DNA of 19,307 nt from CAZIPZ01 sp964541075. Lineage in GTDB: Bacteria > Acidobacteriota > Terriglobia > 20CM-2-55-15. The notes beneath the pieces are model-generated. The model saw nothing but the letters and a program-made list of their open reading frames with translations. It was not told the origin of the DNA and did not search any database. A program made the position numbers and the translations under genes. Every line of letters starts with the position of its first letter. Positions within the stretch are counted from its first letter, which is position 1. The DNA lies in NCBI GenBank assembly GCA_964541075.1, contig CAZIPZ010000065.1, forward strand, positions 1-19,307, written 5' to 3'. This document shows, piece by piece, positions 1-6,406 of this stretch.

Positions 1-2
1 CC

Positions 3-665
3 TTACGAACCCAAGCCCTCCAAAACCTCAACACCGGCAGGTGTTTTAAAATCAAAGAACGAAGATCGAAGGCCGGTGTTGGTCCGGATATTGGAGAAGA
101 TGAACTCCGATCGAGATCCATTCGCGTTGGTCAACAAAAGGCGCCGGATATGGTAGTTCGTGGGATCCACTTCCATAACCAATTCGGTCAGGTCCATTTT
201 TCGCTTAGGATACATTCTCAAAACCCTTAGACCCTTAACAATCGGCTGGGTATTCAGCGTTTCAAACTTCTGGAATTCATTACGAAGATTGGCCCGACCC
301 AGCAAAAACATCAGAGGAATGCGCTCATCCATGCTTTCTCGAACAGTCTCCTTGTTCACCTGACGGTCGGCTGGCACGTAGAGGAATACGGTCTTCCCAT
401 TGGAAACAAAGAGCTTTTCTTCCGGATTCTTGTATTCCCAACGCATCATTCGCGGCCGCATCAGATATAAATGACCTGACTCCTGCTGCTTTCGGTTCAA
501 TGGATCTTCAAAAACTTGAACGAAGTCCGCCGAAAAATCCTTCATTGCAGCGAACGTCCGCTCGACGCCGTTGATCAGACTGTTTAGATCTCTGGCTGGA
601 GGTGGGGATGCCTGTAGAAAGGCAAGAAAAACCAAGAAGCACAACATGCTTCGAGAGTAAGCCAA
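3..665 (-). CDS. lolA: LolA-like outer membrane lipoprotein carrier protein
   Basis: Periplasmic chaperone that in Gram-negatives carries lipoproteins from the inner-membrane LolCDE complex to the outer membrane. The 220-residue length is normal for LolA. Residues 1-20 form a signal peptide (basic n-region with Arg5, hydrophobic core CFLVFLAFLQA). The mature part has the LolA order: FSADFVQ near residue 44, a GHLYLMRPRMMRWEY strand (Trp/Arg pair typical of the family), then KLFVSNGKTVFLYVP. The start is TTG at 663-665. The next ATG (645-647) would remove the only positive charge before the hydrophobic core, so TTG is preferred; an AAGGA lies just upstream, although only 3 nt away. It is divergent from msrA across about 60 bp. 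Start uncertain; family assignment good. Confidence 0.87.
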   Translation of the reverse strand: MAYSRSMLCFLVFLAFLQASPPPARDLNSLINGVERTFAAMKDFSADFVQVFEDPLNRKQQESGHLYLMRPRMMRWEYKNPEEKLFVSNGKTVFLYVPADRQVNKETVRESMDERIPLMFLLGRANLRNEFQKFETLNTQPIVKGLRVLRMYPKRKMDLTELVMEVDPTNYHIRRLLLTNANGSRSEFIFSNIRTNTGLRSSFFDFKTPAGVEVLEGLGS

Positions 666-713
666 CTGTCCTTATAAGATCAATGCCAGCACTAAAATGA
701 TATATACATGCAC

Positions 714-718
714 GGAGG
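714..718 (+). promoter_or_regulatory. Shine-Dalgarno site deciding the msrA start
   Basis: GGAGG lies 8 nt before the ATG at 727. It lies inside the longer open frame that begins at the ATG at 697, so it favours the downstream start for msrA. Confidence 0.7.
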
Positions 719-726
719 GCGTTCTG

Positions 727-1332
727 ATGGACTCATGCCGCATCCCGGTCCGAAACTTTCCCAACCCTGTTACTGACACTCCCCTGGAGAGAACTCCGTT
801 CGAAAGAACGGTCGTGCTGGCCGGAGGCTGTTTTTGGTGCGTCGAGGCCGTGTTCAAAGAACTCCGAGGCGTGACGGCCGTGAGGAGCGGATATGCAGGA
901 GACAGCGCGTCCACAGCCAGCTACCGAGCCGTCTGTAGTGGGTCAACGAATCATGCCGAGGCCATCGAGGTCCGCTATGATGCAAGCAAGACAACGTTGG
1001 GGCAGCTGCTTAAGATTCATTTTGCAGTCGCGCACGATCCGACTCAATTGAACCGGCAAGGCAACGACAGCGGACGCCAATACCGCTCCGCAATCTTTTA
1101 CTCGGACGAAGAACAGAAGAACGTTGCCGAAGCCTATATTCGTCAACTTAATAATGCCAACGTGTTCGCTACCCCAATTGTGACCACTCTTGAACCCCTG
1201 AAAGCGTTTTACGTCGCCGAGGAATACCATCAAGACTATGCCGCCCGTAATCCCGGCCAGCCCTACATCGTCTATGTCTCCCAACCCAAGGTAGAAAAAC
1301 TCAAGGAGAACTTTAAGGAGCATCTGAAATGA
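727..1332 (+). CDS. msrA: Peptide-methionine (S)-S-oxide reductase MsrA
   Basis: Reduces methionine-S-sulfoxide in proteins and free methionine, a repair function after oxidative damage. The protein is 201 aa from this start. The catalytic signature GCFWC sits at residues 34-38, with Cys35 as the nucleophile; the second Cys (38) is a variant found in many MsrAs and may act in resolution. Downstream are the conserved NHAEAIEV segment and HDPTQLNRQGNDSGRQYRSA, typical of the family. The first 28 residues are a poorly conserved extension with no signal peptide, so a cytoplasmic location is likely. The start at 727 is chosen over ATG 697 because of the well-placed GGAGG. It converges on the TMTC-like gene with 9 bp between the stops. 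Confidence 0.95.
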   Translation: MDSCRIPVRNFPNPVTDTPLERTPFERTVVLAGGCFWCVEAVFKELRGVTAVRSGYAGDSASTASYRAVCSGSTNHAEAIEVRYDASKTTLGQLLKIHFAVAHDPTQLNRQGNDSGRQYRSAIFYSDEEQKNVAEAYIRQLNNANVFATPIVTTLEPLKAFYVAEEYHQDYAARNPGQPYIVYVSQPKVEKLKENFKEHLK

Positions 1333-1341
1333 TCAGCCCCC

Positions 1342-2994
1342 TCAGCGCTTGAGGTCGGCAATTTTCAGGCGGATGAAGTTATTTCGAGGATCAATCAATG
1401 CGGCCCGCTCATACGCCGTGACGGCAGCCGCTTTCTGTCCGGTCTCTTCAAGCGACATTCCCCATGTGAAAAGGAGAAGCGAATCAGGAAACGGAGTATT
1501 TTCCAAAGCCTGGCGGTACATCCATTCAGCCTGTGTCTTGTCGCCTGTCCGGTAGAGGCAGTCAGCGAGGCGACGCAGCGTGTCCGCATGTTTGGGATTG
1601 ATGCTCAGTGCACGGTTCAGCAGGGGAAACGAGCGATCACACCCTGTCGGTGTCATCCTCGCGAGCGCCAATGTGGAGAGCAACGCGGGACTGTCGGGCA
1701 GAATTCGAAGACCTTCTTCGAGCTCTCGCTCAGCATCGGCCCCGCGACCCGCCTGAATCAGGGCAAACCCGTAACCCAGCCGGCCCTTGGCATTTTCCGG
1801 CGCAACTCTGACCATGTTCCCATAGAACGTGAGGTCATCGCTCCATACATAATTGTGAGATACGCATAGAAGGACCGCGAGCACAAACACGCCTGCCCCG
1901 ATCACGCTTCGCATGCTGCGTCTTGGGATTCCCGCAAAAAGGATGCCGCCAGCCAGCGCCACTCCGAACATCGGAAGATAAAGAAATCTCTCCGCCATGA
2001 GAACGCTGATCGGAACTATCCAATTTGACACCGTGATCAGAGCGATAAACGGAAAGAGAAGACCAAGACTGAGCTGCCAGTTGATCCGTCGAACCAGTAT
2101 CGCCCCGATCACCATTGCCAGGACTGAGACCAAACCGGCCCACGCGTCCCAATCCCAAAATGTTGCGAGGGGTATGGTGTTGAAGTCGTAATCTCCTGCG
2201 AGACTCACGGGCGCGAAGGTGAGCAGAAAGTACTTCAGAAAAACGCGTCCCGAGGTCATCCAGCGCTCGGTAGTCGTCATTTCGCCGCCTAGATATTGAG
2301 CCGATGTCGGAACACCGATGCCCTGCAGCACGGTGAAACGCAGCACAAGATAGAGGACTGCCACGGCTCCGATGATTACTAACCGAATCGACTCCTTTTT
2401 TAATTCGAAACTACATTTGCTTCTACTCAGCCATAAATCTAGGAGCAGCACTCCAGGAAGGACAATGGCATTTTCTTTTGAAAGCAGACTAAGCAGGAAC
2501 AAGCAGGCCGCCCAACCGGTGCGTCGTTGCCGAAAGAGTAGCCAGGATCCCAGAAAAGCGCCAGCAGCCAGCAATTCACTGCGTCCCACAATTCCAGCAA
2601 CGGCTTCGGTATGAACAGGATGAGCGAGATAAATGACCATGGAAGCCAGGGCCGTCACGTCGGATCCGGTGAGACTTCGGGCGAGCAAGAGTACGAGCCA
2701 GCCATTGAGCACGTGTAACAACAAATTTGTGAGGCGGAAGCCGGGTGGCCAGTCCTGCCACAACGCGTAATCAATGGAGAAAGACAAAATCGTCAGAGGA
2801 CGGTAAATTCCTCCGTTCTGCTCTTTCGTCCAGTAGGGCGAGCTCAGAAACTTGAGTGGAGAGATACTCCGAATTTCAGGATTAGCCGCAATGATGGGAA
2901 TGTCATCGAGAATGAAGCGATTCGGCAGAGAGTTGGCATAACAAATCCCGACAACGAGAAAACTAAATAATAGAGTTTTTTTGTAAATAGACAT
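1342..2994 (-). CDS. TMTC-like GT-C membrane glycosyltransferase with C-terminal TPR repeats
   Basis: A 550-aa polytopic protein. The N-terminal 390 residues are strongly hydrophobic, with about nine to ten membrane segments. The first periplasmic loop carries RFILDDIPII (Asp30-Asp31), the acidic motif expected of GT-C enzymes, and residues near 125-145 read HPVHTEAVAGIVGRSELLA, a hallmark of TMTC-type proteins. Residues about 398-550 form roughly four TPR motifs (for example GRLGYGFALIQAGRGADAE, and DTLRRLADCLYRTGDKTQAE). In eukaryotes TMTC1-4 attach O-mannose to cadherins; bacterial relatives are uncharacterised or assumed to glycosylate exported proteins from lipid-linked sugars. Divergent from a second GT-C gene across 48 bp. 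The upstream ribosome site is weak. Family confident; substrate unknown. Confidence 0.85.
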   Translation of the reverse strand: MSIYKKTLLFSFLVVGICYANSLPNRFILDDIPIIAANPEIRSISPLKFLSSPYWTKEQNGGIYRPLTILSFSIDYALWQDWPPGFRLTNLLLHVLNGWLVLLLARSLTGSDVTALASMVIYLAHPVHTEAVAGIVGRSELLAAGAFLGSWLLFRQRRTGWAACLFLLSLLSKENAIVLPGVLLLDLWLSRSKCSFELKKESIRLVIIGAVAVLYLVLRFTVLQGIGVPTSAQYLGGEMTTTERWMTSGRVFLKYFLLTFAPVSLAGDYDFNTIPLATFWDWDAWAGLVSVLAMVIGAILVRRINWQLSLGLLFPFIALITVSNWIVPISVLMAERFLYLPMFGVALAGGILFAGIPRRSMRSVIGAGVFVLAVLLCVSHNYVWSDDLTFYGNMVRVAPENAKGRLGYGFALIQAGRGADAERELEEGLRILPDSPALLSTLALARMTPTGCDRSFPLLNRALSINPKHADTLRRLADCLYRTGDKTQAEWMYRQALENTPFPDSLLLFTWGMSLEETGQKAAAVTAYERAALIDPRNNFIRLKIADLKR

Positions 2995-3042
2995 TTAGAC
3001 CGCTTGCTATCCTAACAGCCCGATGAAAGCCGAGGAACCGTG

Positions 3043-4629
3043 ATGGACGTTACGGAGCAATTTCCGAAATCCAAGAGGTTGCTCAATGTTCGCCTGCACT
3101 ATTCGCCCACTTTCGTAGCCGCCCTACTCCTTTCCATATTCTTGATCCAAGCGCTCGCAACTGCGTCCCGCTTATCCGCAACATCGGACGAACCAGTGCA
3201 TATCGCGGCCGGATACAGTTACTGGAAGACTCGGGATTTCAGAATGAATCCGGAGCACCCACCTCTTGCGAAACTCCTCGCAGCACTGCCTTTAATCGTT
3301 CTGGGGCCAAGAGTTCCCTTGGAAAGCGCGGCATGGGACAACTCCAACCAGGGCGCCTTCGGCTTCGATTTCCTCTATCTAAATGATGCCGATCGATTGT
3401 TGTTCTGGTCGCGGCTGCCCCTCATTCTGATCGCAGGAGTGGGCGCTTTAGCAACATTTGCCTGGGCTCGTGATCTCTACGGATCAGCAGCAGGACTGAC
3501 CGCCCTTGCTTTTTACGCCTTCTCTCCAAACCTGCTCGCTCACGCCACCTTGGTGACAATGGACGCGCCGCTGACAGCATTCACCGTGCTGGCTCTGTAT
3601 CTCTTTTGGAGAAACAGCGAACACCAAAGTTGGATCGACAACGTGTGGACCGGAATCGCGACTGGCGCCGGAATGAGCGTGAAGTTTTCAGGCGCACTGA
3701 TTCCTATCACATTGGCTTCACTTTCGTGTATTCGTGTTCTGCGGGCCCATGATCGCCAACTGCGAATTCGCATTGAAGCTGCCAGTCTGTCAATCATCGC
3801 CGCCGCTGCTATATTTGTGATTGAAGCAAGCTATCTCTTTTCTGCTTCGCCCCTGCTCTACTTCCGCAATGCGGGACTAGTAAACGCCAATCACAACCCC
3901 GACTACTTCTTCTATTTGTTTGGTCAATTGAAACAACATGGATGGTGGTACTACTTTCCGTTGGCCTTCGCAATCAAAGCCACTGTTTCCACATTGGTTC
4001 TGACCGGTCTGACAGCCCTTCGGATACGGGAAGCGTCTGCGAGCGCCTGGGGAGATGCGACCGCGTTGTCCGCTATCGTTCTTTTTACAGTCGTGACGGC
4101 TGGTTTCGCGGATCCGATCGGCATACGCTATCTCCTTCCGGTCTTCGCACTGATCTTTGTATGGGGCAGCGCGATCGTTCCGCTGCTCGTGCGCGTCGCT
4201 TGGGGCAAAGCTGTTTTAGCGGGACTCATTGCGTGGCACGCTTGGTCCGGCCTTTCGGCCTTTCCGAATTACATTCCTTACTTCAATGAAATTGCCGGCG
4301 GCGCCGCCAATGGGCACGAATATCTTGACGACTCGAATGTTGATTGGGGACAGGGCCTCAAGCAGGCTGCTGAATACGTTCGCGATCGAGAATTGACGGA
4401 TGTGGTGATGTATTCCTTCTCGCCGCTGGACAATCCACCGTACTACGGACTGCCCGCCAACCTTGTCGGACAGCAGGTGGTAGACAGGCTGCTGTTCAAA
4501 AAACCTGTTCCGGGAACCTACATTATCAGTAGTCATCATCTGGTTCGGATGAAGCTTATAGATCCAGCGTGGCGCTCGTATCGTGTAATTGACCGCATCG
4601 GAGATTCTTTGTGGGTGTACCGTTTTTGA
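3043..4629 (+). CDS. PMT/ArnT-like GT-C glycosyltransferase
   Basis: A 528-aa integral membrane protein with about ten hydrophobic segments, of the phospholipid-carrier-dependent glycosyltransferase (GT39/GT83-like) type. The first loop has SATSDEPVHIAAGYSYW, with the Asp-Glu pair expected at the catalytic site, followed by MNPEHPPLAKLLAALPL (the conserved HPPL segment) and later LVTMDAPLTAF. The C-terminal part holds DDSNVDWGQGLKQAAEYV, common in this bacterial subgroup. Such enzymes transfer a sugar from a polyprenyl-phosphate donor to protein or lipid on the periplasmic face. ATG 3043 is preferred over GTG 3040 because GAGGA (3032-3036) lies 6 nt upstream of it. Its stop is 8 bp from the stop of the convergent pilin gene. 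Acceptor unknown; pilin is a tempting but unproven candidate. Confidence 0.85.
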   Translation: MDVTEQFPKSKRLLNVRLHYSPTFVAALLLSIFLIQALATASRLSATSDEPVHIAAGYSYWKTRDFRMNPEHPPLAKLLAALPLIVLGPRVPLESAAWDNSNQGAFGFDFLYLNDADRLLFWSRLPLILIAGVGALATFAWARDLYGSAAGLTALAFYAFSPNLLAHATLVTMDAPLTAFTVLALYLFWRNSEHQSWIDNVWTGIATGAGMSVKFSGALIPITLASLSCIRVLRAHDRQLRIRIEAASLSIIAAAAIFVIEASYLFSASPLLYFRNAGLVNANHNPDYFFYLFGQLKQHGWWYYFPLAFAIKATVSTLVLTGLTALRIREASASAWGDATALSAIVLFTVVTAGFADPIGIRYLLPVFALIFVWGSAIVPLLVRVAWGKAVLAGLIAWHAWSGLSAFPNYIPYFNEIAGGAANGHEYLDDSNVDWGQGLKQAAEYVRDRELTDVVMYSFSPLDNPPYYGLPANLVGQQVVDRLLFKKPVPGTYIISSHHLVRMKLIDPAWRSYRVIDRIGDSLWVYRF

Positions 4630-4637
4630 CGGTGACT

Positions 4638-5078
4638 CTACTGGACGGGTGAACCATTCAAGCCTGCAGGCGCTCTGCCGGCATTAGTCGAGTAGCGGAT
4701 AACATAGTCGGGCGTGCTGTAGTAGTCGTAACGTCCCGAGTTTGAGGATATCGCGGTAGCGCTCGCCGTATAGTCCATCGCGTTGCCTGACAGACTGATC
4801 GAGTATGAATAGCCTGAATTCCCTGTCTGATATCTGCTATCCACAAGACCTGCGGAAACGAGATCGTCAATCGCACCGTACACGCCTGAATGCGCCGAAG
4901 AATAGGCAACTTGGGCCGTGTTAAGTCCCCTCAGGTTAGCAACCGCCGAACTTTCATTGGCAGCCTGACGGGAACGCAACAGACTGGGAATGGCAATCGT
5001 TGCAATGATCAGAATGATTGCGACAACGATCAGCAATTCCAGCAGTGAAAACCCTTTATTTGTTTTAGCAACGTTCAC
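4638..5078 (-). CDS. Type IV pilin-like protein, copy 1
   Basis: Major or minor type IV pilin, 146 aa. It has a short basic leader ending in KG before FSLLELL, the prepilin peptidase cleavage site; Phe+1 and Glu+5 of the mature protein are present. The next 30 residues form the hydrophobic assembly helix ending in IPSLLRSRQAANES. The globular part is rich in Ser, Tyr, Gly and Asn, has no Cys (so no disulfide-bonded D-loop) and ends in SPVQ. It is clearly related to, but well diverged from, the next two pilins. The start is GTG (5076-5078) with only a weak GAGA site upstream. It is third in a leftward pilin series, separated from copy 2 by 132 bp containing a stem-loop. Whether it is a subunit or a pseudopilin cannot be told from sequence. 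Confidence 0.92.
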   Translation of the reverse strand: MNVAKTNKGFSLLELLIVVAIILIIATIAIPSLLRSRQAANESSAVANLRGLNTAQVAYSSAHSGVYGAIDDLVSAGLVDSRYQTGNSGYSYSISLSGNAMDYTASATAISSNSGRYDYYSTPDYVIRYSTNAGRAPAGLNGSPVQ

Positions 5079-5149
5079 AGATTTCTCGATTCCTTTTATA
5101 CGCTTCAGGCTACATCCACCCGTGAGGTGGTCAAAAGAGAGTCACTCAG

Positions 5150-5190
5150 GAAGCATATGACGCCGCGCACCGCGCTTCGCCATATGCTTC
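5150..5190 (-). terminator. Stem-loop between pilin copies 2 and 1
   Basis: A perfect 10-bp inverted repeat, GAAGCATATG at 5150-5159 and CATATGCTTC at 5181-5190, encloses a 21-nt GC-rich loop that can pair further (CGCG with CGCG). On the coding (minus) strand it begins 21 nt after the copy 2 stop and is followed by CTGAGTGACTCTCTTTTGA, which is T-rich but not a clean U-tract. It may be a weak terminator, an attenuator or an RNA-stabilising hairpin that sets the ratio of copy 2 to copy 1. It could also be a protein-binding palindrome. Confidence 0.45.
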
Positions 5191-5210
5191 ACATAAGTTT
5201 TCAAACCCTA

Positions 5211-5648
5211 TTACTGGACCGGGTTGCTTGCCTGTCCTGTCGGGGCTAAAGTGGCCGTGGATGTGTACCGCACCACGCCATCCGGACCGCTGTAATACGC
5301 GTACCGGCCGTTGTTGGTGGAAATTGCTGTTGCGGTCGCCGTGTAGTTGCCTGTGGCTACCGTAACTGAGAAGCTATATCCCGACACGCCGGTCGTCGTG
5401 TTCGTAAATCGGGTGTCCAACAATCCGGCCGAGACCAGGTCTTGCACTCCGCCGTACGCGCCAGCCGACGATGACAGGTATGTAACCTGCGCGGTGTTGA
5501 TAGTTCTCAAATTTGCGACTGCCGCCGATTCATTCGCTGCCTGGCGGGATCGCAATAAGCTGGGAATCGCGATCGTAGCGATGATCAAGATGATCGCCAC
5601 CACGATCAAGAGTTCGAGCAACGAAAAACCCTTGCTGTTCTTTTGCAT
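5211..5648 (-). CDS. Type IV pilin-like protein, copy 2
   Basis: A 145-aa type IV pilin. Leader MQKNSKG precedes FSLLELL (prepilin peptidase site, mature Glu+5), then the long hydrophobic helix and a Ser/Thr-rich globular domain with stretches such as GNYTATATAISTNNGRY, ending in NPVQ; no Cys. It differs from copy 3 at only 9 of 145 residues by my count. ATG 5648 is chosen over the in-frame TTG at 5651 because GGGAGA (5656-5661, minus strand) lies 7 nt upstream of it. It sits 45 bp downstream of copy 3 and probably shares its transcript. The recent duplicate may be a phase or dose variant of the major pilin. Confidence 0.93.
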   Translation of the reverse strand: MQKNSKGFSLLELLIVVAIILIIATIAIPSLLRSRQAANESAAVANLRTINTAQVTYLSSSAGAYGGVQDLVSAGLLDTRFTNTTTGVSGYSFSVTVATGNYTATATAISTNNGRYAYYSGPDGVVRYTSTATLAPTGQASNPVQ

Positions 5649-5693
5649 CAACTTCTCTCCCTGGAATTTAGTCGTCTTAGTCGTCGTCTATAG

Positions 5694-6131
5694 TTACTGA
5701 ACCGGCTGATCAGCCTGGCCGTTCGGAGCCAAGGTGGCTGTGGACGTGTACCGAACCACGCCATCCGGACCGCTGTAGTATGCATACCGGCCGTTGTTGG
5801 TGGAAATTGCTGTTGCAGTCGCCGTGTAGTTCCCCGTTCCCACCGTAACTGAGAAGCTATAACCCGACACCCCCGTCGTGGTGTTTGTAAATCGGGTGTC
5901 CAACAATCCGGCCGAGACCAGATCCTGGACTCCGCCATATAGGCCGGCAGCAGAAGACAGATAGGTCACTTGGGCCGTGTTAATGGTTCGCAAATTCGCT
6001 ACCGCCGCAGACTCGTTTGCCGCCTGGCGGGATCGCAGTAAGCTGGGTATGGCGATGGTGGCAATGATCAAAATAATTGCCACTACGATTAAAAGTTCAA
6101 GCAGCGAAAATCCCCGACTCGCTTTGTTCAT
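5694..6131 (-). CDS. Type IV pilin-like protein, copy 3 (promoter-proximal)
   Basis: A 145-aa pilin, first in the leftward pilin series and the best candidate for the major subunit. Leader MNKASRG precedes FSLLELL with Phe+1 and Glu+5. The assembly helix is identical in protein sequence to copy 2, and the C-terminal domain is Ser/Thr/Tyr-rich, Cys-free and ends in QPVQ. It has by far the best ribosome site of the three: GAGGAGG at 6136-6142, 4 nt from the ATG. A candidate sigma-54 promoter lies 133 bp upstream of the start, which fits known PilS/PilR control of pilA in other bacteria. No pilus assembly genes (pilB, pilC, pilD, pilQ) are in the window. Confidence 0.94.
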   Translation of the reverse strand: MNKASRGFSLLELLIVVAIILIIATIAIPSLLRSRQAANESAAVANLRTINTAQVTYLSSAAGLYGGVQDLVSAGLLDTRFTNTTTGVSGYSFSVTVGTGNYTATATAISTNNGRYAYYSGPDGVVRYTSTATLAPNGQADQPVQ

Positions 6132-6263
6132 TTATCCTCCTCAGGATTCTCAAATTCTCCGAATCGGGTATAAACTCGGCCCGATATTACGGTCAGACCC
6201 GCAAGGCGTCAGAGAACCAACCTCCACGCAGGCGTCTCCGCCTACTGCGGACGGGCGTTCTTG

Positions 6264-6280
6264 AGCAATCCTTCACCCAA
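6264..6280 (-). promoter_or_regulatory. Candidate sigma-54 (-24/-12) promoter for the pilin genes
   Basis: Minus strand reads TTGGGTGAAGGATTGCT. It matches the RpoN pattern (Y)TGG-N4-N4-TTGCW: the GG and GC dinucleotides are exactly 10 nt apart and the TTGC element is perfect; the CACG after GG is not matched. The expected transcription start is near 6253, giving a leader of about 120 nt before pilin copy 3. RpoN control of pilA is well known in Pseudomonas, Myxococcus and Geobacter. Found by eye, with no activator site identified. Confidence 0.5.
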
Positions 6281-6406
6281 AACGGAAATTATTGAATCCC
6301 TTGGCAGTAATCAGTCAGGGAGGCGCCAAAACTTACAAAAATTGTCATTCATTCTGCCGAATAAAGTCAGCGGGGCAGACGGCGTCAGAGGTGTTAGAGT
6401 ATCGCC

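Larger units (their letters stand above)
5211..6131. repeat. Direct repeat of pilin genes (copies 2 and 3)
   Basis: Two 438-bp coding units in tandem. By hand alignment, the stretch 5274-5456 against 5757-5939 is about 90% identical, while the part coding for the N-terminal helix (about 5520-5632 against 6000-6115) is only about 82% identical although the encoded protein there is the same. Copy 1 (4638-5078) is a more diverged third member. Confidence 0.8.

Noticed and set aside
697..726. Longer msrA start at ATG 697
   Set aside because: The GGAGG ribosome site lies downstream of this ATG and correctly in front of ATG 727; the added ten residues match nothing conserved.
672..914. Minus-strand ORF over the msrA start
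   Set aside because: Overlaps the msrA N-terminus and the divergent promoter region; low-complexity Ser/Thr/Pro composition typical of a shadow frame.
943..1323. Antisense ORF of 126 aa over msrA
   Set aside because: It lies fully inside a confident msrA gene, has no ribosome site and no recognisable domain.
1340..1354. CCTCA-GCGCT-TGAGG hairpin between the convergent msrA and TMTC-like genes
   Set aside because: Only a 5-bp stem, partly inside the TMTC-like gene's last codons, and no T-run; not enough to call a terminator.
4619..4633. ACCGT-TTTTG-ACGGT hairpin at the convergent ends of the PMT-like and pilin genes
   Set aside because: Short 5-bp stem without a following U-tract on either strand.
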